The notes below the pieces were generated by a model that worked only from the letters and a program-made list of their open reading frames with translations, was not told the origin of the DNA and ran no database searches. A DNA stretch of 64,000 nucleotides from Magnetospirillum sulfuroxidans (GTDB lineage Bacteria; Pseudomonadota; Alphaproteobacteria; Rhodospirillales; Magnetospirillaceae): positions 62,001 through 126,000 of the forward strand of contig NZ_JAGTUF010000003.1 in assembly GCF_018224925.1 (NCBI RefSeq), read 5' to 3'. Below are positions 56,210 through 64,000 of this stretch, piece by piece (position 1 is the stretch's first letter; the number at the start of each line of letters is the position of its first letter). The position numbers were made by a program, and so were the translations under genes.

Positions 56210-57985
56210 ATGACTGAAACCGCCGCCTTTCTCGGGGTCGAACGTTCGCTCACCGGGCGGCGGTGGCTGGCGACCGGCGGTGATGACCGTCTGGCCGTGA
56301 CCTTGTCGCAGCGCTTGGCCTTGCCGGAAATCATCGGCCGGGTGCTGGCGGCGCGCGGTATCGGCCTGGAAGAGGCGGAAACCTTCCTGGCGCCGACCTT
56401 GCGCGCCTTGTTGCCCGATCCCAGTCACCTGAAAGACATGGACAAGGCCGCCGCCCGTATCGCCCAAGCGGTGATGGCCGGACAGCCGATCGGCATTTTC
56501 GGCGATTACGACGTCGATGGCGCCACCTCGTCGGCGTTGCTCAACACCTTTCTCAGCGCCGCCGGCGCCACCGCCTTGGTGCACATCCCCGACCGCATGA
56601 TCGAAGGTTATGGCCCCAATCTGCCGGCATTGTTGAAACTGGCCGGGCAGGGGGCGCGGGTGGTGGTGACGGTGGATTGCGGCACAACGGCTTTTGTCCC
56701 TTTGGCTGGCGCCGCCGAAGCCGGCATCGATGTGATCGTCGTTGACCACCACGAGGCCGAACCGGAACTGCCGCAGGCTTTCGCCATCATCAACCCCAAG
56801 CGTCTGGATGAAGAAAGTCCGCATGGCCATCTGGCCGCCGTCGGCGTCACCTTCTTGGTGGTGGTGGCGGTCAACCGCGCTCTGAAATCAGCCGGCTGGT
56901 ACGGCCCCCAGCGCCCGGCGCCCGATTTGCTGCAATGGCTGGACGTGGTCGCGCTGGGCACGGTGTGCGACGTGGTGCCGCTGCACGGCGTCAACCGCGC
57001 CCTGGTGACCCAGGGGCTGAAAGTCATGGCCAAGCGCAACAATATCGGCTTGGCCGCTTTGGCTGACGTGGCCGGGGTCAAGGAACGCCCCGACGCCTAC
57101 CATCTGGGCTATGTGCTGGGGCCGCGCGTCAATGCCGGTGGCCGGGTGGGGGAATCCGAGCTGGGCTCGCGCCTGCTGTCGACGCATGACCCGCTGGAAG
57201 CGGCGGAAATCGCCCGACAATTGGACGGCTATAACAAGGACCGTCAGGAAATCGAGGCGGCCGTGTTGCTGGAAGCCATCGAACAGGTGGAAGGCCGCGA
57301 CGATGACGGCTTGCCGCTGGTGGTGGCGGCGGGCGAGAACTGGCATCCCGGCGTCATCGGCATTGTCGCCGGCCGGCTGAAGGAACGCTATGGCCGCCCG
57401 GCCTGCGTCATCGCTCTGGATGGCGACGAGGGCAAGGGCTCGGGGCGTTCGGTTGCCGGCCTCGATCTGGGGTGTGCGGTCATCGCGGCGCGCCAGCAGG
57501 GCTTGCTCAAGGCGGGCGGTGGCCACGCCATGGCGGCGGGATTCACCGTCGCCCGCGCGCACCTAGCCGAATTCCGTGCCTTTCTCGCCGACCGTCTGCA
57601 AGCCCAACTGAGCGGCGAGCTGGTGCCGGTGTTGGAATTGGACGGGGCGCTGGACGCCGCCGGAGCAACCGTGGATCTGGTGGAGACGCTGAAACAATTG
57701 GGGCCGTTCGGCGCCGGCAACCCGGAGCCGCGTTTCGCCATCACGGCCGCCCGCGTGGTCAAGGCCGACGTGGTCGGCTCTGGGCATGTGCGCATCATTG
57801 CCCAAGGCCAAGGCGGGCAACGCCTGAAAGCCATCGCCTTTCGCGCCGCCGACAGCGAAATGGGGCTGACCTTGCTGGGCGGGCAGGGACAAAACTTCCA
57901 CTTGGCGGGGACCTTGCGCGTGGATAGTTGGCAGGGAAATAACGCGGTGCAGTTGATCATCGACGACGCCGCCCCGGTGCGGTGA
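56210..57985 (+). CDS. recJ: single-stranded-DNA exonuclease RecJ
   Basis: A protein of 591 residues. It digests single-stranded DNA 5' to 3' in recombination and repair. DHH-family metal motifs are visible: FGDYDVDGATSSALL, VTVDCGTT, VDHHEAEPELP, and DHHA1 segments GGHAMAAGFTV near the C-terminus plus an OB-fold end. It is the last gene of the four-gene operon. A promoter for tRNA-Glu follows 22 bp later. Confidence 0.95.
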   Translation: MTETAAFLGVERSLTGRRWLATGGDDRLAVTLSQRLALPEIIGRVLAARGIGLEEAETFLAPTLRALLPDPSHLKDMDKAAARIAQAVMAGQPIGIFGDYDVDGATSSALLNTFLSAAGATALVHIPDRMIEGYGPNLPALLKLAGQGARVVVTVDCGTTAFVPLAGAAEAGIDVIVVDHHEAEPELPQAFAIINPKRLDEESPHGHLAAVGVTFLVVVAVNRALKSAGWYGPQRPAPDLLQWLDVVALGTVCDVVPLHGVNRALVTQGLKVMAKRNNIGLAALADVAGVKERPDAYHLGYVLGPRVNAGGRVGESELGSRLLSTHDPLEAAEIARQLDGYNKDRQEIEAAVLLEAIEQVEGRDDDGLPLVVAAGENWHPGVIGIVAGRLKERYGRPACVIALDGDEGKGSGRSVAGLDLGCAVIAARQQGLLKAGGGHAMAAGFTVARAHLAEFRAFLADRLQAQLSGELVPVLELDGALDAAGATVDLVETLKQLGPFGAGNPEPRFAITAARVVKADVVGSGHVRIIAQGQGGQRLKAIAFRAADSEMGLTLLGGQGQNFHLAGTLRVDSWQGNNAVQLIIDDAAPVR

Positions 57986-58006
57986 AATTTTTTTAGAAAA
58001 ACCCGC

Positions 58007-58035
58007 TTGACCAAGGGGGCGTACCCCGCTAAAAG
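58007..58035 (+). promoter_or_regulatory. sigma-70 promoter of tRNA-Glu
   Basis: TTGACC (58007-58012), a 17-base spacer, and TAAAAG (58030-58035), 19 bp before the tRNA. Confidence 0.65.
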
Positions 58036-58054
58036 GTCGCCCTCACCTCGCGAC

Positions 58055-58130
58055 GTCCCCATCGTCTAGAGGCCTAGGACACCGCCCTTTCACGGCGGCG
58101 ACGCGGGTTCGAATCCCGCTGGGGACGCCA
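58055..58130 (+). tRNA. tRNA-Glu (anticodon TTC)
   Basis: A 76-nt cloverleaf with encoded CCA. The acceptor GTCCCCA pairs with TGGGGAC, the anticodon stem CCGCC/GGCGG encloses CTTTCAC with anticodon TTC, and the T arm is GCGGG-TTCGAAT-CCCGC. The sequence to the right changes character, so it may be an integration site; no second copy of its 3' end is seen in the window. Confidence 0.95.
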
Positions 58131-58517
58131 TTCTCACCAGACAAACTGGCTCCACCGCTAAGACGCGGCCTTGGATATCCCAAGGTTCCGCGCGAGTTTG
58201 CTTGGTAGAGGTGCTGACTTCGTTCTCGGCAAATGTGCGGAAATTCTCTCTCCAACACCCGTTTCTCTCCGAACCTGTTGACTGCCACTTCTTGGTCAAC
58301 AGGTCGTCTGCGCCATGAAAGAGCAGGACAATTCGAAATTCGGGCTACCGTGTGGTTGGCCGATTTCTACGGAATGCCGCAGGACTCCGGTGTCGGAATT
58401 GCCTTGCTCCACCACGGGGTCAACTCCAACATTGACCGGCATATCGTGGCCGCGTAGCCTCCTCAACCATAGGTTTGCTAGAAGCGATCTTTAGGGGGTC
58501 GAGGGAATCGTCCAGAG
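58131..58517. other. 387-bp stretch without a supported gene after tRNA-Glu
   Basis: The only notable open frame is 74 codons at 58233-58457 on the plus strand (ending FYGMPQDSGVGIALLHHGVN and a short tail). I do not recognise it and it lacks a convincing ribosome site. An alternative frame from an ATG at 58315 is no better. CCTGTTGAC at 58276-58284 and GTCAACAGG at 58295-58303 form a small inverted repeat. It is probably eroded DNA at an island edge plus the sbcD promoter. Confidence 0.4.
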
Positions 58518-59762
58518 ATGAAAATCCTCCATACGTCTGACTGGCATCTTGGCCAGGAATTCCATGACTTCGCCCGTGATCACGAGCATTCGGCGTTCCT
58601 TGCCTGGCTTGAGGATCGATTGGAGGAGCATGCCGTTGATGCCCTGCTGGTCACCGGGGACATTTTTGACAGCCAGAATCCGCCGATCACGGCGCAACGC
58701 CAACTCTATGATTTCGTGGCTCAAGTGGCCCGCCGGATGCCCGCGCTTGACGTGGTGCTTATCGGCGGCAACCATGATTCGGCCGGTCGCCTTGAAGCGC
58801 CCCGTACGCTGCTGGAGAGCTTCGGCGTAAGAGTGGTTGGCAGCCTCCCACGCGGCAGCGATGGTCGCATCAATCCCGATCATCTGCTGTTCCCCCTCAC
58901 CGACAGCGACGGCGAGGCGGCGGTGTTGTGCGCGGCGGTGCCGTTCCTGCGCCTGCCTGATTTGCCCCCCGCGCCGCAGGACGAAGCGGATGGCCTGATC
59001 TGGGGCGTGCGGCGGGTCTATGAGGAGGTTCTGGCGCTGGCGGCGGAGCGCCGGACCGGCGGCCAGCATCTGGTCGTCACCGGCCACTGCTACATGACCG
59101 CCACGGAGATATCCGATCTGTCGGAGCGGCGCATACTTGGCGGCAACCAGCACGCTTTGCCCGCCGACATTTTCCCCGACGACATCGCCTATGTGGCCCT
59201 TGGGCATCTTCACAAGCCGCAGATGGTCGGCGGCCGAAGCCATGTCCGCTATGCCGGATCGCCCCTTCCCCTGTCGGTCGCAGAAAGGGACTACAAACAT
59301 CAGGTGGTTCTTGTCGATCTCGGGTCTGGCTGCGCAGAAATCACGCCGCTGCATGTCCCCCGGTCCGTCCCTGTCCTACGGGTTCCCGCCAGCGGCGCCG
59401 CCCCGGTCGATACGGTCCTGGAGCAATTGCGCGCCCTGGATGTGGGCGATGATCGCGGCTGGGAATGGCAGCCATATCTCCATGTCGAGGTCACCCTTGA
59501 CCGCCCGGCTCCCAGCCTGCGCCGCGACATCGCCGAGGCCCTGGGCGGCAAGGGGGTGAGGCTGGCCAAGTTGGCGGTGCAGGCGGCGTCGGCGACATCC
59601 CCCGTGGTCGGCCTGATCCAGCCCGACCTCAATTCACTGCAGCCGGAAGATGTGTTCTCGCGGCGCTGGCGCCGCGATTATGAGGGCGATCCGCCCGAGG
59701 ATGTGCTGGGCTGCTTTCGCGAACTGCTCGAAGGCCTGGAGACCGGGGACGCCGCGCCGTGA
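58518..59762 (+). CDS. sbcD: SbcD exonuclease subunit
   Basis: A protein of 414 residues, the Mre11-like nuclease of the SbcCD complex that cuts hairpins and DNA ends. Phosphoesterase motifs are complete: HTSDWHLGQEF, VTGDIFDSQNPP, IGGNHDSAGRLEAP, VTGHCYMT and ALGHLHKPQ. The C-terminal capping domain follows. GAGGG is upstream of the ATG. Its stop overlaps the sbcC start (GTGA). Confidence 0.95.
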   Translation: MKILHTSDWHLGQEFHDFARDHEHSAFLAWLEDRLEEHAVDALLVTGDIFDSQNPPITAQRQLYDFVAQVARRMPALDVVLIGGNHDSAGRLEAPRTLLESFGVRVVGSLPRGSDGRINPDHLLFPLTDSDGEAAVLCAAVPFLRLPDLPPAPQDEADGLIWGVRRVYEEVLALAAERRTGGQHLVVTGHCYMTATEISDLSERRILGGNQHALPADIFPDDIAYVALGHLHKPQMVGGRSHVRYAGSPLPLSVAERDYKHQVVLVDLGSGCAEITPLHVPRSVPVLRVPASGAAPVDTVLEQLRALDVGDDRGWEWQPYLHVEVTLDRPAPSLRRDIAEALGGKGVRLAKLAVQAASATSPVVGLIQPDLNSLQPEDVFSRRWRRDYEGDPPEDVLGCFRELLEGLETGDAAP

Positions 59763-62700
59763 AAATTCTCGCCATTCGCGGCCGTAGCCTCGCCAGTCTG
59801 GCCGGCGCCTTCGAAATCGACCTGGAAGCGGCACCGCTGGCCGAGGCTGGGTTGTTCGCCATCACCGGCCCCACCGGTGCCGGCAAAAGCACCCTGCTGG
59901 ATGCGCTGTGCCTTGCCCTTTACGATCGTCTGCCGCGTCTGGACGGAGTGGCGAAGTCGGCGGTCGGCCGCACCGACGACGAAAACCGGCTGGCCGGCAA
60001 CGATGTCCGCACGATCCTGCGCCACGGTGCCGGGGATGGGTTCGCCGAAGTCGATTTTGTCGGCCGGGACGGGGGACGCTACCGCGCCCGCTGGCAGGTG
60101 CAGCGAGCCCGGAAGCGGGCCGGTGGCAAGGTGCAGGACCAGGTCATGACGTTGACCGTCATCGGCAGCGGCGAAAACCTCGGCGGCACCAAGACCGAGA
60201 CCCTGGGGGCCATCCGCGACAAGACCGGCCTCGATTTCGATCAGTTCCGGCGGTCCGTTCTTCTTGCCCAGCACGATTTCGACGCGTTCCTGAAGGCCGC
60301 GCCGAAGCAGCGCGCGGCCCTGCTTGAGCTGATGACCGGCACCGAGATCTACAGCCGGCTGTCGGTGGCGGCCCATGAGCGGGTGCGTGACGAACGGATC
60401 CGGCTGGAGGCCATCGAGGCCGAGGCGGAGGGCATCACCGTTCTGTCAAACGAGGACCACGCCACCGCCATGGCCACCTGGATCGAAGCCGAGGCCGACT
60501 TGGCCCGGCTGATCGCCGAGGTCCGGCGACTGGCCAACGATGCCATCTGGCATCGGCGACAGGCTGAACTGGCCGGCTCGGTCGGCACTGCGGAAACGGC
60601 ATTGCGGGGGGCCGAGGCGGCAGACCTGGACCTTCAGTCCGAGCGCGATCGCCTTGCCGACATCCGCCGTGCCCAGGCGTGCCGGGAAGTGGTGACACAG
60701 GCCGACCGATTGACCACCTCCGTTCATGGCCTGACCACCCGGCATTCCGAGGCTAATGATGCCTCTACCCGGTGTGCCAACGCGGCGATTCTGACACACG
60801 AGCAGAAAAATGCGGCCCACGAAGCGGAAGAGGCAGCGGAAGCGGCGTTCAAGGAGGCTGGCCCCCTTCTCGATCAGGCCGCCTCTCTTGATGCGCGGGT
60901 CACCGCCGCCGCCCATCACGAGCAAGAGGCGAAGACCACAGCGACCGCCGCGGAAAAAGCCATGGCCGAGGCCACGGCAAGCCTCACCCGCCAGACGCGG
61001 CAGCGCGACGACGCGGCCACCAGCATTGGGACCATCAACAAGTGGCTGGGGGAAAACGGCGGCCGGCGCGAACTGGCGGAGCAGATCGAGCGGTGGGTGG
61101 ATGCCATCACGACCCACGCCCAGGCCTCCGAAGGCCTTGATGCCACCATCGCCGCCCAGCGACTTGCCGAGAAAACTGCGGCCACGCTTGAGACCGAGCG
61201 GCAGGCGAGTGAAGACCGGAAGGCGGTGGATGGACCGCGTTTGACAGCACTGGAGAAGCGCCAGGCCGCCCTGGAATCCGACATTGCCGGCATCGACGGC
61301 AATGGCCTTGAACGGCGGCGGGACGGCCTGACCGATCTGCAAGCGGCTTTGAGCGATCTAGGGGGGAGCGTCCGGACGGGAGCGGCCTTGGTCTCTCGGC
61401 GCCAGACCATCCATACCCGTCGGGAGGAAGCTCGCGGCGATCTGGCCTCGGCGACAAGCACCCTTGCCGAGATCACCACCGACCGAGCCCGCGAACAGGG
61501 CGCGTTGGATGAGGCGCGCCAAGCGCTGGCCTTGGCGGAAGCGGCAAACGGCGAACATGCCGCCGCCTTGCGCGCCCGACTGATAGATGGTCAGCCCTGC
61601 CCCGTCTGCGGCTCGTCCAAGCATCCGGTTGCCACGGCCGTCACCGCCCTGACGGCCCTGCTACTCCACCATCGCCATCAGGTCGAGGCGAGCGAGGGAT
61701 CCTTGCGGAGGTTTGACGACCTCCGGCAGGAGACGGTCGCCAAACAGGAAGCAGCCCGGACGACCCTGGAGCAGTGCAAGACCGACGACGCGGGGATCGT
61801 CACCGAAGCAATGGCTGTGCAGCAGGCCTGGGACGCCGCCTCTGGCATGGCACAAGCCGGTGCCCAGTCCTTGAACATCGCCCTGCCGCTGCTGCCGCAT
61901 TCCCCCGAGGACGAGGCAGCCGGCCTCGGCGTTGCGGGAGCGGCCGAGATGGTTGCGACCGCCATGACAGAGGTTCGCCAGTCGCTCCAAACTCTGGAAA
62001 ATCTGCGCGGCGACCGCGATCAGGTGGCACGCGACGCCAGCATCCTGCGGGAGGCTGTCAGCACGGCCATCCAGAGACTGGCTGAGATCGCCCTCGCCCA
62101 GGCCGCATCCACGGCCGAGATCGGGCAGGCGCAGCGCGACCAGGAGCGATACCGGGACGCCATGCAGACCGCACAGGACCGGCTGGAGGTGCCGCTGGCG
62201 GTCATTGCCGATTGGCCTGATCGCCTCCGCGGCGATTCGGACGATTTGATTCTGACCTGCCGGCAATATGCCGACGAGTGGCGCCAACATATTGCTGACC
62301 GCGACCGTCAGCAGGGGATTTTCAACTCGCTGGAAGTTCAGGTGCGGGGGGCGACGGTAGCCGAGCAACAGGCTCGGACGCAGGCCGAGATCGCCGGCCG
62401 ACGGCTGGAGGAGGCAAAGCAAAGCCATGCCGATTTGCTGGCTCAGCGCGCGACACTGTTCGACGGGCGTCCGACCGCCGAAATCCGCAGCGGACTCAAT
62501 GCGGCGCGCCTGACCCGCAAGCAAGAGCATGAGGCGGCGTGCCAGAAAGCCGCCACAGCCGATGCCGCCGTCAGCGCCACAACGGCGAGCCTGACCATGC
62601 TGGCGGGGCAATTGGCGGAGGAAAGCGCTCACCGGGACGAAGCGCTGGCCGAACGGGATCGGCAGTTGGCGGCCCAGTCCCTGCCCCTGGATCAGGCCCG

Positions 62701-63517
62701 CGAGTTGCTGGCCGTCGATGCCGCATGGATCGAGGCGGCCGAGGAAAGGGTTGTCGCATCCGGCCAAGCCCGGCAGTCGGCGCAGGCGGTCCTTGACGAG
62801 CGCAAGCGAATGGCGGCCGAGCATGAAGCGGCGGAGCGGCCGGCGCAATCGGCCGAGGACGTCGCCGCGGCCCTTGCCGCGGCGGAGGATGCCAAGGAAG
62901 CAGCCAATGAACGCCAGATCGCCTGTCGGCGCGTCCTGGACGACGACCAACGCAACCGGGATCAGTTCGCCGGCCTGCAAGAGCGCATTCAGTGCCAGCG
63001 GGGGATCCATGACCGGTGGAAAACCATCTCGGATCTCATCGGTTCGGCGGATGGCGCCAAGTTCCGCAGCTTCGCCCAAGGCTTGACTCTCGATCACCTG
63101 ATCGTGCTGGCCAATCGCCACCTCGCCGATCTCACCCCACGCTATATGCTGGAACGCTCACCCGGCGGCGACCTGGACTTGCAGGTTCTTGACCGGGATA
63201 TGGGCGATGAGGTTCGCGGCGTCGGTAATCTGTCGGGCGGCGAACGCTTCCTGGTGTCGCTGGCGCTGGCACTCGGGCTTGCCGGCATGAGCGGCCATCA
63301 TGCGCTGGTCGAATCGCTCTTCATCGACGAAGGATTTGGTGCGCTCGACGCCCACAGTCTGGACATCGCCATCTCCGCCCTTGAAGTTCTCCACGCCTCG
63401 GGACGGAAAGTCGGCGTCATCTCCCATGTCCAGGCGATGGTCGACCGGATCGGAGTGCAAGTTCGCGTTACCAAGATTGGCGGAGGACTGAGCCGGGTTG
63501 ATACGGTGTCGGCATAG
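59759..63517 (+). CDS. sbcC: SbcC ATPase subunit
   Basis: A protein of 1252 residues starting at a GTG inside the last codon of sbcD. It is the Rad50-like partner of SbcD: Walker A ITGPTGAGKSTLLDALC at about residues 37-53, two long coiled coils, the zinc hook CPVC in DGQPCPVCGSSKHPVA near residue 620, the ABC signature NLSGGERFLVSLALALGLAG, and Walker B ESLFIDEGFGALD near the C-terminus. It is longer than the roughly 1050-residue E. coli protein, mostly in the coiled coils. Complete and apparently functional. Confidence 0.95.
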   Translation: MKILAIRGRSLASLAGAFEIDLEAAPLAEAGLFAITGPTGAGKSTLLDALCLALYDRLPRLDGVAKSAVGRTDDENRLAGNDVRTILRHGAGDGFAEVDFVGRDGGRYRARWQVQRARKRAGGKVQDQVMTLTVIGSGENLGGTKTETLGAIRDKTGLDFDQFRRSVLLAQHDFDAFLKAAPKQRAALLELMTGTEIYSRLSVAAHERVRDERIRLEAIEAEAEGITVLSNEDHATAMATWIEAEADLARLIAEVRRLANDAIWHRRQAELAGSVGTAETALRGAEAADLDLQSERDRLADIRRAQACREVVTQADRLTTSVHGLTTRHSEANDASTRCANAAILTHEQKNAAHEAEEAAEAAFKEAGPLLDQAASLDARVTAAAHHEQEAKTTATAAEKAMAEATASLTRQTRQRDDAATSIGTINKWLGENGGRRELAEQIERWVDAITTHAQASEGLDATIAAQRLAEKTAATLETERQASEDRKAVDGPRLTALEKRQAALESDIAGIDGNGLERRRDGLTDLQAALSDLGGSVRTGAALVSRRQTIHTRREEARGDLASATSTLAEITTDRAREQGALDEARQALALAEAANGEHAAALRARLIDGQPCPVCGSSKHPVATAVTALTALLLHHRHQVEASEGSLRRFDDLRQETVAKQEAARTTLEQCKTDDAGIVTEAMAVQQAWDAASGMAQAGAQSLNIALPLLPHSPEDEAAGLGVAGAAEMVATAMTEVRQSLQTLENLRGDRDQVARDASILREAVSTAIQRLAEIALAQAASTAEIGQAQRDQERYRDAMQTAQDRLEVPLAVIADWPDRLRGDSDDLILTCRQYADEWRQHIADRDRQQGIFNSLEVQVRGATVAEQQARTQAEIAGRRLEEAKQSHADLLAQRATLFDGRPTAEIRSGLNAARLTRKQEHEAACQKAATADAAVSATTASLTMLAGQLAEESAHRDEALAERDRQLAAQSLPLDQARELLAVDAAWIEAAEERVVASGQARQSAQAVLDERKRMAAEHEAAERPAQSAEDVAAALAAAEDAKEAANERQIACRRVLDDDQRNRDQFAGLQERIQCQRGIHDRWKTISDLIGSADGAKFRSFAQGLTLDHLIVLANRHLADLTPRYMLERSPGGDLDLQVLDRDMGDEVRGVGNLSGGERFLVSLALALGLAGMSGHHALVESLFIDEGFGALDAHSLDIAISALEVLHASGRKVGVISHVQAMVDRIGVQVRVTKIGGGLSRVDTVSA

Positions 63518-63540
63518 AGACACCAAGCAGTGCAGGTCCT

Positions 63541-63918
63541 TTACCCTAATATCCGGCAATCCGTTTCCAGGAAGGCGCGCCGCTGCTCGGCCCATCCCAC
63601 AGGAAATGGCTCCAGCAGATCCGCCAGCTTCAGCCCTTTGGGCTGGCGACCGGCGAGGATGGCCTCGACGATATCCGGCGCCAGCAGGGTCAGGCGCAGC
63701 ACCTTGCTGACATAGCCACGGTCGATCTTGTCGGCCTTGGCCAGTTCGTTGATCGAGGTGTGCCGTCCGGATTCCAGTTGCCGCCGCCAGCGGAAGGCAC
63801 GGGCGACGGCACGGGTCTTGGCGCTGCCGAGTTCGCCCCCACCCGGCAGCGCTACGCATTGGACGGGCCGCGCCGCCGCAAAGGCCGTCGGCATCAGCTT
63901 GCGGGCGGTCCAGCGCAT
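63541..63918 (-). CDS. recombinase-associated helix-turn-helix protein or recombinase C-terminal fragment
   Basis: A protein of 125 residues. The core ARAFRWRRQLESG, SINELAKADKIDRGYVSKVL and RLTLLAPDIVEAILAGRQP is a ParB-like helix-turn-helix segment. In alphaproteobacterial islands I associate it with the tail of, or the gene beside, large serine recombinases. An in-frame stop at 63937-63939 blocks extension, while another frame upstream stays open to the window edge. The gene is therefore either a separate small protein or a frameshifted recombinase tail. It converges on sbcC with a 23-bp gap. Confidence 0.6.
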   Translation of the reverse strand: MRWTARKLMPTAFAAARPVQCVALPGGGELGSAKTRAVARAFRWRRQLESGRHTSINELAKADKIDRGYVSKVLRLTLLAPDIVEAILAGRQPKGLKLADLLEPFPVGWAEQRRAFLETDCRILG

Positions 63919-64000
63919 TTGGGACGCGCACCGCCTTCAGCCCCATCGGCTCCGCACCTTCAAGAAATCCAACGATCCCGCCTTCGCCGCGAAGGTCGAG

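Noticed and set aside
53857..57562. Long minus-strand frames across the hom-glpX-recJ region
   Set aside because: These are shadows of three well-supported plus-strand genes, rich in His, Gln and Gly.

Overview
This window looks like chromosome of a GC-rich alphaproteobacterium of the Rhodospirillales, probably a Magnetospirillum-like spirillum. This is an inference from gene content: a class I PHB synthase, cobalamin-dependent MetH beside an ArsR-methyltransferase fusion, MlaA/MlaC, heme A synthase, many chemotaxis and cyclic-di-GMP proteins, and alphaproteobacterial small families such as DUF3572 and DUF2293. No magnetosome genes are present.

Left part (1-17,120, minus strand): one tightly packed polycistron of at least twelve genes. 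In transcription order it encodes a membrane-anchored VWA protein, a related membrane-anchored SrfA-like protein, SrfB (Hsp70/actin-fold ATPase-like), SrfC (P-loop GTPase-like), a proline/glutamate-rich Sel1-repeat membrane protein, an exported VWA protein, an ABC ATPase and its MacB/FtsX-type permease, an exported formylglycine-generating-enzyme-like protein without the usual cysteines, two lipoproteins (glycine-zipper and coiled-coil), and an exported trypsin-like protease cut by the window edge. The srf genes are usually annotated only as 'virulence factors'; this extended envelope-directed arrangement is the best candidate here for an undescribed system.

Middle part (17.2-39.7 kb): mainly housekeeping and signalling genes. 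They are a chemoreceptor, a tandem PPK2 polyphosphate:AMP phosphotransferase, UbiD, a GAF/HD-GYP protein with a long insert, UPF0114 and a small membrane protein, an M23 peptidase overlapping heme A synthase, PmbA, a Cache-PAS-GGDEF protein, a carboxylesterase, the ArsR-methyltransferase/metF/metH operon with a palindromic operator, mlaA-mlaC, and a PilZ protein next to a 115-bp palindromic repeat.

Accessory strip (39.78-42.25 kb): a tRNA-Ala(CGC) gene with promoter and terminator is followed by a decayed tyrosine integrase with a 13-G tract near its start, a DUF3572/DUF2786 pair, and an internally deleted IS110 transposase. The leader of that transposase is strongly folded and may be a bridge-RNA relic. 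This looks like the wreck of an element that integrated at the tRNA gene.

Right part (42.2-64 kb): a diheme cytochrome c, MogA, a ferritin-like DUF2202 protein, RsmB, two unrecognised proteins, PhaC, an OmpA-like lipoprotein with DUF2293, a second chemoreceptor, and the aminotransferase-hom-glpX-recJ operon, ending at tRNA-Glu(UUC). Beyond this tRNA lie 390 bp of unassigned sequence, sbcD-sbcC, and a helix-turn-helix protein of a type I associate with integrated recombinases. A second island may therefore begin at tRNA-Glu.
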